A stretch of 64,000 bases of DNA from Lysobacteraceae bacterium. GTDB taxonomy: Bacteria; Pseudomonadota; Gammaproteobacteria; Xanthomonadales; Xanthomonadaceae. Below the pieces are notes generated by a model. It searched no databases and was not told where the DNA came from. It saw only the letters and a program-made list of their open reading frames with translations. This document shows positions 46,013-56,882 of this stretch, piece by piece (position 1 is the first letter of the stretch; each line of letters opens with the position of its first letter). A program made the position numbers and the translations under genes. The stretch is from NCBI GenBank assembly GCA_008015095.1, contig SSEV01000021.1, positions 1 through 64,000 on the forward strand, read 5' to 3'.

Positions 46013-47824
46013 ATGCGCACGTCTCTGCTCGCTATCGCCATGCTTGCCGCCACACTGGCCGCTTGCAACGGCCAAAATCAGAACACCTCCGACGCACCCA
46101 CCGCCACGATGGCCGCCAAACCCGATCCCGCCGCGGAAGCGACATTCGCCGAGTTATCGAAACGCTGGCTGGACGGCTGGCTACGTCTGAACCCGGTCAG
46201 CGCCACTCAGCAAGGCGATCATCGCTTCGATTCTGAACTCGACGATCTCGGCGTCGGTGCGCGCAAAAGCTATGTGGAATTCTCCAAGGCCATGCTGGCC
46301 GAACTCGATGCGATCGATGCGGCCAAGCTTTCGCGCGAAAATCAGATCGACGCCGCGATCCTGCGCAACCAGATCATGTCCGACATCTGGGGCATGGACA
46401 CTTTGCAGGCCTGGGCTTGGGATCCGCAGCTCTACAGCGGCTTGGCCGGGGGCGCGATCTACAACCTGATGGCGCGCGAATTCGCGCCGATGCCGGACCG
46501 GCTCAAGTCCGCGACCGCACGGATGGAAAAGCTTCCTCGCCTGTTCGCGCAAATGCGCGAAAACCTCGATCCGGCGCGCGTGCCGAAAATCCATGCCGAA
46601 ACCGTCGCCAAGCAGAACAGCGGCGTGATTTCGCTGATCGACCAGTTCATCGCGCCCAATGCCGGTCAGTTGCAGGGCGAGGATCGCACACGCCTGGATG
46701 CGGCGATCGCCGGTCTGCGCAAAGCGGTGGAGGAACATCAGCAGTGGCTGGACAAGACCTTGGTGCCGAATGCGAAGGGCGATTTCCGCATCGGCGCGAA
46801 GCTGTACGACGAGAAGCTCAAGTTCGCGCTGATGTCCTCGCTCTCGCGCGCCGACATCAAGCAACGCGCCGAGGCCGAACTGAGCCGCGTTCGCGGCGAA
46901 ATGTACAAGGTTGCGCAACAAGTGCTGAAGGATCGCCCCGGCGCGCCGGAGTTGCCCGAACAGGCCGATGAAGCGCAGCAACAGAAGGCGATCGAAGCGG
47001 CGTTGGAACTGGCCTATGCCGAGAAACCGAAGCGCAGCGACGTGGTCGACACCGCCAAACAGACTCTCGCGCAGGCCTCCGAATTCGTGCGCGCCAAGGA
47101 TCTGGTGACGATGCCGGACGATCCGGTCGAAATCATCCTGATGCCGGAGTTCCAGCGCGGCGTCGCCGTGGCCTACTGCGATGCGCCCGGGCCGCTCGAC
47201 AAGGGATTGAAGACCTATTACGCGATCTCGCCGATCCCCGAGGATTGGAGCGACGAACAGACCGATTCGTTCCTGCGCGAATACAACACCAGGATGATCC
47301 ATCTGCTCTCGATCCACGAAGCCATGCCCGGCCATTACCTCGAAGGCGCGCATTCGGCGCGTCACCCCTCGGTGCTGCGCGGCGTGCTGCGATCGGGCAT
47401 GTTCGCGGAGGGCTGGGCGGTGTACACCGAGAGCGTGATGATGGACGCGGGCTACCTCGACAACGACCCGCTGTTCCGGTTGATGCGCTACAAGTTCTAT
47501 CTGCGCGCAATCGCCAACGCGATCCTCGACCAGGGCGTGCACGTCGACGGCTGGACCCGCGAACAGGCGATGGAACTCATGGTCAGGCGCACCTTCCAAC
47601 AAGAACGCGAGGCCGCGGGCAAATGGAACCGGGTCAACCTGACCAGTGCGCAGTTGCCGACCTACTTCGTGGGCGTGCAGGAGCATTTCGATCTGCGTAG
47701 CGCGATGGAGAAAAAGCTCGGCAAAGACTTCAAACTCAAGCCCTATCACGATCAGGTCTTGTCCTACGGCGCCCCACCGGTGCGGCTGGTGCGCGCGATG
47801 ATGCTTGATGAACCGATCCGTTGA
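46013..47824 (+). CDS. DUF885 family lipoprotein (M32-like metallopeptidase-type)
   Basis: Lipoprotein signal MRTSLLAIAMLAATLAACNG; LLSIHEAMPGHYLEGAHSARHPSVLRGVLRSGMFAEGWAVYTESVM. Confidence 0.9.
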   Translation: MRTSLLAIAMLAATLAACNGQNQNTSDAPTATMAAKPDPAAEATFAELSKRWLDGWLRLNPVSATQQGDHRFDSELDDLGVGARKSYVEFSKAMLAELDAIDAAKLSRENQIDAAILRNQIMSDIWGMDTLQAWAWDPQLYSGLAGGAIYNLMAREFAPMPDRLKSATARMEKLPRLFAQMRENLDPARVPKIHAETVAKQNSGVISLIDQFIAPNAGQLQGEDRTRLDAAIAGLRKAVEEHQQWLDKTLVPNAKGDFRIGAKLYDEKLKFALMSSLSRADIKQRAEAELSRVRGEMYKVAQQVLKDRPGAPELPEQADEAQQQKAIEAALELAYAEKPKRSDVVDTAKQTLAQASEFVRAKDLVTMPDDPVEIILMPEFQRGVAVAYCDAPGPLDKGLKTYYAISPIPEDWSDEQTDSFLREYNTRMIHLLSIHEAMPGHYLEGAHSARHPSVLRGVLRSGMFAEGWAVYTESVMMDAGYLDNDPLFRLMRYKFYLRAIANAILDQGVHVDGWTREQAMELMVRRTFQQEREAAGKWNRVNLTSAQLPTYFVGVQEHFDLRSAMEKKLGKDFKLKPYHDQVLSYGAPPVRLVRAMMLDEPIR

Positions 47825-48301
47825 ACCGACGCGTTGAACCGACGCGTCAAAGCGGCGCCGCATAGATCATGCCGCCTTCGGCCGGCCCATTGAGTTACAG
47901 GGCCGGTTTCGCGGGCTGATCCATGGCGTGGACACCGATCGCCGCCGGCGCCCGGCCCCCCAGGACACCGGCGGTCTCATGGAATCCGGTTGGATCGGAC
48001 GCAGAAGGCGACGCCGAGACCCAATACACGCTATCGGGTTCGATGACCCGATGCTCGAGCCGGTGTTCCGTCGTGAATTCGCGCCATTGGGGCGACATCG
48101 CCCATCCGGGGCGGGTATGCTTGCCACCAGCGTGTCATGCCATCGGCATGGATGCGAGCGCCCGACCGGGGGCGTGGGCCGGTAGGCCTGCGCAGGGTGG
48201 TTCACACCGGGGGCGAGCACGCTTCGAGTCCGCTTCTGGTCGGGATCGCCGTTGGGACAGCGGGGTTCCGATCCATAAGGCCGAAACGTGGAGACGTCGG
48301 G

Positions 48302-49039
48302 GTGAGCATTTTCGATTCCGTCAAACGCTGGCGCGCAGCACTGCAGACCGCGACGCAACGCGATGAGGCCGCCACGGCGCAGGCGGGGCCGTCGCGGTCC
48401 GCGGACCTGACGCATGCGACAGGCGCCATGGCGCGCGGCCTCGAAACGAGCGCCATGGAACACACCGACGCCGGGCGGTCCAGCACACCATCGACGTCCT
48501 TGCGTCATGGCGATCTCCGCCAAGAAGAACAGGTTCCGCACGATCTCTACCCCGTAGAGGCCGTCTACGACGGCCCGGAGCGCCGATTGAAACCACGCAC
48601 GCCACCGCGCCGCGGCACCCGGGTGCTGGTGGTCGACGACTCGACCACGATCGTCGCGGTGTTGCGGAAAATGCTGCAACAGAACGGTTACGACACCATC
48701 GAGGCCTACAGCGCGGAAGATGCGCTTGAACTGGCCAAGCGCGAACGCCCGGACCTGATCTTCCTCGATATCGTGCTGCCTGGCATGGATGGTTTTTCGG
48801 CGCTGCGCACTTTACGCCGCGATCCGGAGACCAAGCCTATCCCGGTGATTATGATCAGCGGCAACGCACAGGCCACCGAACAGTTTTACGTGCAGCGGAT
48901 CGGCGCCGACGATTTCATGAAGAAGCCCTTCTCCCGCGCAGAAGTGTTCGCGCGGGTCGAACGCCTGCTCGACGAAGAGGGCGTGCCGCGGCGCGCCAGC
49001 AATATCAATCCGGTCTCGGTGGTGCCGGTCGCGGGCTGA
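48302..49039 (+). CDS. Response regulator (receiver domain) with N-terminal extension
   Basis: GTG start MSIFDSVKRWRAAL…; RVLVVDDSTTIVAVLRKMLQQNGY…PDLIFLDIVLPGMDGFSALRTLRRD…PVIMISGN…GADDFMKKPFSRAEV. Confidence 0.87.
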   Translation: MSIFDSVKRWRAALQTATQRDEAATAQAGPSRSADLTHATGAMARGLETSAMEHTDAGRSSTPSTSLRHGDLRQEEQVPHDLYPVEAVYDGPERRLKPRTPPRRGTRVLVVDDSTTIVAVLRKMLQQNGYDTIEAYSAEDALELAKRERPDLIFLDIVLPGMDGFSALRTLRRDPETKPIPVIMISGNAQATEQFYVQRIGADDFMKKPFSRAEVFARVERLLDEEGVPRRASNINPVSVVPVAG

Positions 49040-49157
49040 GTCGGCTGAGTCGGTCGAATGGGGTGGGCCGGTTGAATTGACGCATTGCGCGACACGCCGA
49101 ATCGTCGGCACGCGCGCCTCTGCGCGCTTGGTCTTCATGGCGTCGTCAGACGCAATT

Positions 49158-50055
49158 TCATTGGTTCCCGCGCTGGCTGATGATGACGCCGCCGAGGATC
49201 AATGCGCCGGCGATCGCCATCGTGAACGTCAACGGCTCATCCAGCAGCAGCCAGGCCCAACCGACTCCAAACAATGGCACCAAATAGGTCGTGGTCGCGG
49301 CGCGCGAAGCGCCGATTCGGGCGATCAAGCGGTAATACACCACGAACGCGATGCCGGTGCAGAATATGCCGAGCGCCGATGCCGCCAGCCACGCGTTGGT
49401 CGAGACAGGGCGCACAGGCCATTGCAAGAATGCGAACGGCGCTGTGAGCAGAGCCGCGCATCCCAGCGTGGCCGCAGCGACAGCCGTCGTCGGCAGACCG
49501 AGCAGATGGCGCTTCACCAGATTGGCGCCGACGCCGTACAGAAACGCGGCGCATGTGCCTGCGGCGGCGGCCATGCCGACGCTCTGGCCTGAGACCTTGC
49601 CGCTGGCCAGGACCGCCACTCCGACGAATCCTGTGAACAGGGCGAGCGCGCGACGCCGGCCTATCCGCTCGCCGTAGAACAAGAAGGCGACCAGTGCGGT
49701 GAACAGCACGGCCATCGCATTGGTGATCGCGCCGATACCCGCTGGCGCGCGCTGCGCTGCCCAGGCGAACAGGATGAAAGGGATCGCAGCATTGATCGCG
49801 CCGATCAGCGCCAGACGAGGCCACAGACGGGGACTGAAAGAAGCCCGGGCCCGCCATAGGGAACGGCAGCAGGATCAGGGCTCCGAGCCCCAGCCGCACC
49901 GAGACGAGCGGCGCCGCGCCGAAATCGGCCGCAGAGATCCGCATGAACATGAAGGACGCGCCCCAGACCGCAGCGAGCGCGGTCAATTCCAGCGGCGTGC
50001 GCCAAGCGGAGACATCGCTTTGCGAGGACATCGAAGGTGAAGGAATGCTGTTCAT
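49158..50055 (-). pseudogene. EamA/DMT transporter split by a frameshift near 49830
   Basis: N-half MNSIPSPSMSSQSDVSAWRTPLELTALAAVWGASFMFMRISAADFGAAPLVSVRLGLGALILLPFP…; C-half LWPRLALIGAINAAIPFILFAWAAQRAPAGIGAITNAMAVLFTALVAFLFYGERIG… in another frame. Confidence 0.8.
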
Positions 50056-50508
50056 GCGCGGCCCCAGATGAGAAAAATCATTTTTGGAACAACCCGAGAG
50101 AGGGAAAACCGACACGCGCAAAGAAAGCGGGCATCGATGGTTCCAGCCTCTGCTACCGCGACAGCGCGGCATGCGCCGAACACGCATCCTGTCCACGAGC
50201 CGTGTCGCCGGCCATCGGCAGCGGCCCGGGAGCGGCTCGCCACCGCAGCGCCACCGATGTGAATCCCAGCGTGGCCATCGGCATCGATGTTCACGCGCAA
50301 CAGACTCGGACGCCCCATGCCTCTCCCTGCACGATCGTCACCTGCGCCGGAAGCCCGGCCGGATCGAGTACGCGCATGAAATCTGGTTTGTGCCTCGGGT
50401 AAGGCCATATCGTCGGCGATCATCCGGCCTACGACTATTATGTTGTTCTGCGTAACTCCGACAAGCGCATACTTTGGAGGCCAGGCACAAATTAAATTTG
50501 AGGCTGAT

Positions 50509-51462
50509 ATGAACATTCGTCCGGAGCTGCTGCCGGCATTGGCCGCATTCGAGGCGGCCGCACGCCACCAGAATTTCGCTCACGCCGCGGAAGAGCTGCA
50601 TCTGACCGCCAGCGCGATCAGCCATCATGTGCGCAGGCTCGAAAGCCGACTCGGGATCAGCCTGTTCCGACGCCATGCGCGCGGCGTGATTCTCACCGCC
50701 CAAGGCCGGATGCTCGCCGACGCTACCGGCAGCGCGCTCGCGGATCTGGAGAGCACCTTGCGCAGCCTGCGCGACGGGCGCGATGAGCATGTCCGGGTAC
50801 GGATCACCACCCTGCATTCGCTGCTCAACGCCTGGTTGCTGCCGAGGCTCGCGGAGTTCTCGACACGCCATCCGCAGGTGCGCTTGGAATTCGACAACTC
50901 GATCGCGCTTACCCGCTTCGACGACAGCGGCCCCGACCTGGGGATTCGCTATGGTCCCGGCCACTGGCCCGGCCTCAGCGCGCATCTGATGATGGGCGAC
51001 GAACTGATCCCGGCGGCGGCCCCGCAATTCGTCAAACGCGCGAAAACGCCTGATGCGATCGCCGGCCTGCCACTCGTATCGGATCTGGCCCGTCAGGGGT
51101 GGCCCGACTGGTTTCGCGCCGCCGGCGTACATGGCGCGCAACCGAATATCCGGCATACCTTCAGCGATAGCACCGACGCATTGGAGGCCTCCGCACGAGG
51201 TCTGGGCGCGGTGTTGGCGCGCACGAAGATCGTCATGCCCTGGCTTGCCGCAGGGCGCCTGCAGCGCTTACCCGGACCGGCATTGCCTACCCGCTGGAGC
51301 TACTACATCGTCCATCCTTCGCATCGGCGCTTGCATCCCGCCGCGAAGCGATTCGCGGATTGGTTGCTGGAAGCCGCCGCACGGGACACGACTGCATCGG
51401 AGGTCTCCGCCGTGGCTGCGAACGCCCATAATGCTCGGCCCCGCCCCCCGAGCCGCCGATGA
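50509..51462 (+). CDS. LysR family transcriptional regulator (GcvA-like)
   Basis: LPALAAFEAAARHQNFAHAAEELHLTASAISHHVRRLESRLGISLFRRHARGVILTAQGR. Confidence 0.93.
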   Translation: MNIRPELLPALAAFEAAARHQNFAHAAEELHLTASAISHHVRRLESRLGISLFRRHARGVILTAQGRMLADATGSALADLESTLRSLRDGRDEHVRVRITTLHSLLNAWLLPRLAEFSTRHPQVRLEFDNSIALTRFDDSGPDLGIRYGPGHWPGLSAHLMMGDELIPAAAPQFVKRAKTPDAIAGLPLVSDLARQGWPDWFRAAGVHGAQPNIRHTFSDSTDALEASARGLGAVLARTKIVMPWLAAGRLQRLPGPALPTRWSYYIVHPSHRRLHPAAKRFADWLLEAAARDTTASEVSAVAANAHNARPRPPSRR

Positions 51463-52424
51463 GTACGTCCGCGATGAGTACGCCCACCGCAACCCGCGCC
51501 GCCTGGCTGCAGATCCACTTCTGTGTGCTGCTGTGGGGATTCACCGCCATTCTCGGCAAACTGATCAGCCTGCCGTCGCTGCCTCTGGTGTGGTGGCGAA
51601 TGCTGATCGTCGTCGTGCTCTTGCTGATGTTGCCGAGGGTCTGGCGCGGGCTGCGCCTGATGACGCCGCGGCTGCGCTGGAGCTATGCCGGCGTCGGCGC
51701 ACTGGTGGCCTTGCACTGGCTGACCTTCTACGCGTCGATCAAGCTGTCGAACGCATCGGTGGGCGCGACCTGCATGGCCTTGAGCTCGGTATTTACGGCG
51801 CTGGTCGAACCGCTGCTCACCGGCAGACGCATTTCCAAGCGCGAGCTGCTGTTGGGTATGGCCGTATTGCCAGGCGTTGCGCTGGTGGTCGGCGGTGTGC
51901 CCGATGGCATGCACGCCGGGATCATCGTCGGCGCATGCTCAGCGCTGTTTGTCGCATTCTTCAGCACGCTCAACAAACGATTAAGCGACCATGGCGACGC
52001 GCTGGCGGTCACCGCGATCGAACTCGGCGGCGGGACGCTGCTATTGAGCATGTTGGCGCCGGTCACCGCCCTGCTCTCGCCTGCATTCGGCGACAGCCCG
52101 TTCGTCCTGCCCGATCTGCGCGACGCGCTGTACCTGCTGACCTTGGCCGTGGCCTGTACTCTGGTGCCGTTCGCACTGTCGCTGGTCGCGATGCGGCCAC
52201 TGAGCGCCTTCGGGATCAATCTGGCGGTATCGCTGGAGCCGGTCTACGCGATCGTGCTCGCGATCGTGCTGCTGGGGGAACAACGTGAACTGAGTCCGCA
52301 GTTCTACTTCGGGGTCGCGATCATCCTCGCTTCTGTGCTGATCTATCCGTTTCTGATGCGCCCGAGCAGAGTGGCGCATCCGGAACTTCTGGCCACCAGC
52401 GAGTCCAAGCAAGTGGGCGAATGA
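51459..52424 (+). CDS. EamA/DMT superfamily transporter
   Basis: 10-TM pattern; LLWGFTAILGKLISLPSLPLVWWRMLIVV…FGINLAVSLEPVYAIVLAIVLLGEQREL. Confidence 0.9.
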   Translation: MSTSAMSTPTATRAAWLQIHFCVLLWGFTAILGKLISLPSLPLVWWRMLIVVVLLLMLPRVWRGLRLMTPRLRWSYAGVGALVALHWLTFYASIKLSNASVGATCMALSSVFTALVEPLLTGRRISKRELLLGMAVLPGVALVVGGVPDGMHAGIIVGACSALFVAFFSTLNKRLSDHGDALAVTAIELGGGTLLLSMLAPVTALLSPAFGDSPFVLPDLRDALYLLTLAVACTLVPFALSLVAMRPLSAFGINLAVSLEPVYAIVLAIVLLGEQRELSPQFYFGVAIILASVLIYPFLMRPSRVAHPELLATSESKQVGE

Positions 52425-52489
52425 ACGGTCGCAGCGGGGCTGTGGCAGTCTAGACGTCCGCTCCCCCGCACGCCCTTAGCCCGGATCTC

Positions 52490-54226
52490 ATGTACCTGGA
52501 GTACTACGGCCTCGAACAGGCGCCGTTCTCGATCACCCCGGACCCGCATTACGTGTTCCTCAGCGAACACCATCGGGACGCGCTGGCGCATCTGCTCTAT
52601 GGGATCCGCCAGGGCGGCGGCGGCGGTTTCGTGCAACTCACCGGGGAAGTCGGCACCGGCAAGACCACGCTCAGCCGGCTGCTGCTGAGCCAACTGCCGG
52701 AGAACACCCAAGCGGCGCTGGTGCTCAATCCGAGGTTGGAGCCGCTGGAGTTGCTCGAAACCATCTGCGAAGAACTTCGCATCCCGCTCGACGGCGCGAC
52801 GGCGCCGCCCGCGGCAAGCGCCAAAACGTCCGCCGCAGCGCGCAAACGCAAACCCACGAACGCCAAGCGCAGCGGGAAAGCGCTTTTCGACGCGCTCAGC
52901 GCGTATCTGCTCGATGCCTACGCCAAGGGCGACCGCGTGGTGCTGATCATCGACGAGGCGCAGAATCTCTCCGCCGACGCATTGGAGCAGGTGCGCCTGC
53001 TGACCAATCTCGAAACCGAAACCCAGAAGCTGTTGCAGATCATCCTGATCGGCCAACCCGAACTGCGCGATGCGCTGGCCCGCCCGGATCTGCGCCAACT
53101 CGCGCAGCGGATCACCGCGCGTTATCACCTGAGCCCGCTCGACGAAATGGAGACGGGCGATTATCTGCGCCATCGCATGACCGCGGCGGGCGCGGCCCGC
53201 TTCCCGTTCGCGCCCGGTGCGGTGCGCCGCATCTACCGGCGCAGCGGCGGCGTGCCGCGCTTGATCAACGTGATCGCCGAACGCGCGCTGCTCGGCGGTT
53301 ACGCGCGCGACCTGCTCACGATCGATGCGGCGACGGTCGAGCGCGCTGCCGACGAGGCGCTGATGCCGGCGGCGGCGGCGTCCGCCTATGCGCGCGCGCA
53401 TCGCGCAGCCTTGCGCAACGCGGCTATCCTGACCCTGCTTGTCGGCGGTATCGTCGCGTGGCTGTCGTGGGCGGCGCGTGATGACGCCGACGATCTCAAG
53501 ATGGCGGGGCAAGGGCCTGCGCGAACCGGTGCCGTTACCGCGCGCACGAATGATTCAGCCGCTGTGCGAGCGCCCACCGCAACGAATGCCGCTCCGCCTA
53601 CGACCGACGATATTCCGAAACTCGACGCGACCGTGGTCGCCGCGCTGGCGGCAAACGCGCCGGATCGTGGCTCCGCCGCTTTCCGCGCACTGCGCGCACT
53701 GTGGGCGGCGCCTGCCGCGTTGGATGCGATTGCGCCGGAAACCTGCCCCGAATTTCCGGTGCCGGGCTGGCGCTGCCTGCGCGCACAGGCCACGCTCGAC
53801 CGCCTGCATGCGCTGAATCGTCCGGTGCTATTGCGACTGCATCACGGCGACGGCCATGGCTGGGTGCTGCTGGCCGGCATCGACGCGCGTTACGCGCGGC
53901 TGGAGCAACAGGGACAGCGTTTCGATCTGGATCGGGTCAGCCTGTCCTCCGTCTGGCGCGGCGAGTATCTCGCGCTTTGGCCGGCGCAGGCGGATCTGGA
54001 GCCGGCCATCGCCCATGCGGACGCTTCGGCGATGGCATGGCTGCGTCAACGGCTCGTCCGCGACGCGAACGCCGCAGGTCTCGCGATCAGCGCCGACACC
54101 GCAACCGCGATCCGTGCGTTTCAGGCGCGCCACGGCCTGCGCAACGACGGTATCGTCGGCCCCGAAACCCTGTTCGCGCTGACGGGCCATGATCCCGGGC
54201 CGCGCTTGCAGACGACGGAACGCTAA
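52490..54226 (+). CDS. exeA: ExeA-like type II secretion AAA ATPase with peptidoglycan-binding domain
   Basis: MYLEYYGLEQAPFSITPDPHYVFLSEHHRDALAHLLYGI…LTGEVGTGKTTLSRLLL…VVLIIDEAQNLSADALEQVRLLTNLET; C-term IRAFQARHGLRNDGIVGPETLFAL. Confidence 0.93.
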   Translation: MYLEYYGLEQAPFSITPDPHYVFLSEHHRDALAHLLYGIRQGGGGGFVQLTGEVGTGKTTLSRLLLSQLPENTQAALVLNPRLEPLELLETICEELRIPLDGATAPPAASAKTSAAARKRKPTNAKRSGKALFDALSAYLLDAYAKGDRVVLIIDEAQNLSADALEQVRLLTNLETETQKLLQIILIGQPELRDALARPDLRQLAQRITARYHLSPLDEMETGDYLRHRMTAAGAARFPFAPGAVRRIYRRSGGVPRLINVIAERALLGGYARDLLTIDAATVERAADEALMPAAAASAYARAHRAALRNAAILTLLVGGIVAWLSWAARDDADDLKMAGQGPARTGAVTARTNDSAAVRAPTATNAAPPTTDDIPKLDATVVAALAANAPDRGSAAFRALRALWAAPAALDAIAPETCPEFPVPGWRCLRAQATLDRLHALNRPVLLRLHHGDGHGWVLLAGIDARYARLEQQGQRFDLDRVSLSSVWRGEYLALWPAQADLEPAIAHADASAMAWLRQRLVRDANAAGLAISADTATAIRAFQARHGLRNDGIVGPETLFALTGHDPGPRLQTTER

Positions 54227-54229
54227 GCC

Positions 54230-55024
54230 ATGTCGATCATCCTCGAAGCGCTGCGCAAATCCGAAGCCGCACGTCGACGCAGCGAAGCGCCCGATGTTTT
54301 CGCGACGATGCCGTCCACGGCAGCGCGCCCACACGAGCGACGCCGCCCGCCTGTCTGGGGTTTCGCCATCGCGGCTTCGCTGGCGGCGCTCGTGAGCGTG
54401 ATCGCGATCTGGTCGCTACGCGGAGAACCGAAGACAGACATCGCGCCCCCGCACGATCGACAGGCGCAGAACGACGGTTCCGGCGCGCGCATCATGCCGT
54501 CGACGCCCACCATGCAGGCGCCGACTCCGATCACGCCCGCGGACGCGCCGACCACGCCTGCCTCGATGCGGCCCCCCATCGCTGTCACGCCTTCGCCGCC
54601 GACCGCGGTTCCCGCGCCTACGCTTGCCGTGAAAGAGCCCCCGGCTGCGCCCCGAGCTGTGATCGCATCCGATCCCGTGCCTTCGCCGCCCGCATCCGAA
54701 CCCGCCGTCATATCGCCTCCTGCGCCGACGACGACTCCGACGCAAACGCCGGCCTTGTCCGATCATGCCTCACCGCCTCGATCCGACTCGAATGAACAGC
54801 CGGTGCGCGTGTCCGATCTCGACCCGGGCACGCGCCGGCAACTGCCTCCACTGAAACTCAGCATGCATCTGTGGGACGAAACGCCCTCACGGCGCTTTCT
54901 CATCATCGACGGACAACGGCTGAAAGAAGGCGATCTGCACGGCGAGGTCGTGATCGAACGGATCGAGCGCGAAGGCGCGATCGTGGTCTGGCGCGGCGTG
55001 CGGATGCGAATCGGCGTGCGCTGA
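54230..55024 (+). CDS. gspB: General secretion pathway protein B (GspB/ExeB-like)
   Basis: MSIILEALRKSEAARRR…; Pro-rich linker; MHLWDETPSRRFLIIDGQRLKEGDLHGEVVIERIEREGAIVVWRGVRMRI. Confidence 0.9.
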   Translation: MSIILEALRKSEAARRRSEAPDVFATMPSTAARPHERRRPPVWGFAIAASLAALVSVIAIWSLRGEPKTDIAPPHDRQAQNDGSGARIMPSTPTMQAPTPITPADAPTTPASMRPPIAVTPSPPTAVPAPTLAVKEPPAAPRAVIASDPVPSPPASEPAVISPPAPTTTPTQTPALSDHASPPRSDSNEQPVRVSDLDPGTRRQLPPLKLSMHLWDETPSRRFLIIDGQRLKEGDLHGEVVIERIEREGAIVVWRGVRMRIGVR

Positions 55025-55138
55025 GACGGCGATCCGCTACGGTTCTTGACCTCCGCATTCAACCCGCATGCTGCTCCGGCAGGCATCTCGACACGGCGCT
55101 GGCGCCTGCGTTTTTCGACCGCTTCGCCGACCCGCGTC

Positions 55139-55828
55139 TCAACCGGGCTCTTCGCAGTCGTAGGCGCGCAGCAGATCGGCGAGGGTCTTGCCCGACTCGT
55201 CGCGAAACCGCTCGGTAGTGACATCGACGCGGCTCAGGCGATCGACCCGGAAATTGCGGAAATCGGACCGCGATTCGCACCAGGCCGCGAGGGTCCACAC
55301 TTCGCCCCAGAAAAAGCAACCGAGCGGACGCACGACCCGCGCGCTGATCCGCCCGCCCAGGTCGACATAGTCGATGTCCAGCTTGCATCTGCCATCGATG
55401 GCCTCGCGCACACGCAGCAGCCGCGCGCGGGTTTCGACGTCGGGCCCCACCGGCGGCGCGAAGATCGAAAGACTGTCCGCGGCCGCGCGTTCGACCGCAG
55501 GCAACACGCCCAGGATTTTCGACAATGCGTCTTCCGCGCTCGCGGCGAGCGCTTGATCGATCCGCGGTTGCGCGACCCTGACGCTGGCCACGAGCGCCTG
55601 GGCTTCCTGCGCGGTGAACATCAGCGGCGGCAGATCGAATCCCTGACGCATGCGGTAGCCCACGCCCGCCTCACCTTCGATCGGCACGCCCTGGGCCTGC
55701 AACACGGAGATATCGCGATAAACCGAACGCAGCGACACGCCGAATCGCTGCGAGATGAAAGCGGCCGTCGTCAAGCGACGGCCGCGGATGAGTTGCACGA
55801 GACGGAACAGGCGATCGGCGCGGCGCAT
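55139..55828 (-). CDS. YafY/WYL-domain transcriptional regulator
   Basis: RRADRLFRLVQLIRGRRLTTAAFISQRFGVSLRSVYRDISVLQAQGVPIEGEAGVGYRM; KLDIDYVDLGGR…RVVRPLGCFFWGEVWTLAAWCESRSDFRNFRVDRL. Confidence 0.93.
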   Translation of the reverse strand: MRRADRLFRLVQLIRGRRLTTAAFISQRFGVSLRSVYRDISVLQAQGVPIEGEAGVGYRMRQGFDLPPLMFTAQEAQALVASVRVAQPRIDQALAASAEDALSKILGVLPAVERAAADSLSIFAPPVGPDVETRARLLRVREAIDGRCKLDIDYVDLGGRISARVVRPLGCFFWGEVWTLAAWCESRSDFRNFRVDRLSRVDVTTERFRDESGKTLADLLRAYDCEEPG

Positions 55829-55989
55829 GTGCGTGGGTTTGGAGCGGCCAGTGTGGCCCTGACTACACGGCTCGACTAAGCGGCTCGACTAAGTGGCTCG
55901 ATTCCACTGCCCGAACCAACGGAACGACCCGATCGGCCGAATCGGCGGCTGTCAGCCATGGTTCGCCCATGCGGTTCGGCGCTTTGGAA

Positions 55990-56364
55990 TCAGTCGCCCA
56001 TGTAGCAGCAGTTGAGTTTGTTGCCGTCGAGATCGCGGAAATAGGCCGCGTAGAAACCCGGATAACGCTGACCCGGCGCACCTTCGTCGGTACCGCCGAG
56101 CTCGATCGCCTTGGCGTAGAGACGATCGACCTGTTCGCGATTGCTCGCGGCCAAGGCCACCATTGTGCCGTTGCCGACCGTCGCCGCTTCCTTGTTGAAG
56201 GGATAGGTGATACCAAGCCCCGCGCCCGCTTCCGAATTGCCCCAGGCGATGAAGTAATCGGGTTCTTCCATGAAGCGTTTGGCCCCGATTTCGGCGAGGA
56301 CGGCATCGTAGAAAGCGGCGGCGCGGGCAAGATCTTTGGTTCCGAGCGTGGCGTAAGCGAGCAT
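55990..56364 (-). CDS. VOC/glyoxalase family protein
   Basis: MLAYATLGTKDLARAAAFYDAVLAEIGAKR…GQRYPGFYAAYFRDLDGNKLNCCYMG. Confidence 0.92.
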   Translation of the reverse strand: MLAYATLGTKDLARAAAFYDAVLAEIGAKRFMEEPDYFIAWGNSEAGAGLGITYPFNKEAATVGNGTMVALAASNREQVDRLYAKAIELGGTDEGAPGQRYPGFYAAYFRDLDGNKLNCCYMGD

Positions 56365-56507
56365 GGTGGTATCCGGTTGGTTGGCTGATTGGTTGGGCAG
56401 ATTGTCCGCGACCGCTGCTGACACCCTTATGTCAGCAGCGTCGCGGCGACAGGAGTATCCTACGCCCGCTTCCACCGCAGACGATACCGTTCATCCGCCA
56501 GGAACCG

Positions 56508-56729
56508 ATGATGCCGACGCTTCATTTCCGACTCGATCGCGATCATGTCGAACTGAATCAGTTGCTGAAACTCAACGGCGTCTGCGACAGCGGCGGCGCG
56601 GGCAAGCATCTGGTCGCGAGCGGGGCGGTCCGCGTCGACGGCGACGTCGAACTCCGCAAGACTTGCAAAATCCGCGCCGGCCAGACGGTCGAGGTCGGCG
56701 CGACCGTCATTCACGTCGTCGCGGACTGA
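56508..56729 (+). CDS. RNA-binding S4 domain protein (YbcJ-like)
   Basis: VELNQLLKLNGVCDSGGAGKHLVASGAVRVDGDVELRKTCKIRAGQTVEVG. Confidence 0.9.
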   Translation: MMPTLHFRLDRDHVELNQLLKLNGVCDSGGAGKHLVASGAVRVDGDVELRKTCKIRAGQTVEVGATVIHVVAD

Positions 56730-56882
56730 CCTGCCGCGACGGACACGCTCGGTAGGCGTCCAATCCCTAGGCGTCCAATCCGTTCGCTTCCCGCGTCTTC
56801 GATCATTCATCCTGCCACATGCGATCCGGCCGCACGATATTTGCTCGTGTTTCAGTCCACCCGACAGATTCCGATCCAGCCT

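Noticed and set aside
46181-47863. 560-aa minus-strand ORF opposite the DUF885 gene
   Set aside because: Shadow ORF; the plus-strand lipoprotein has a signal peptide and conserved family motifs.
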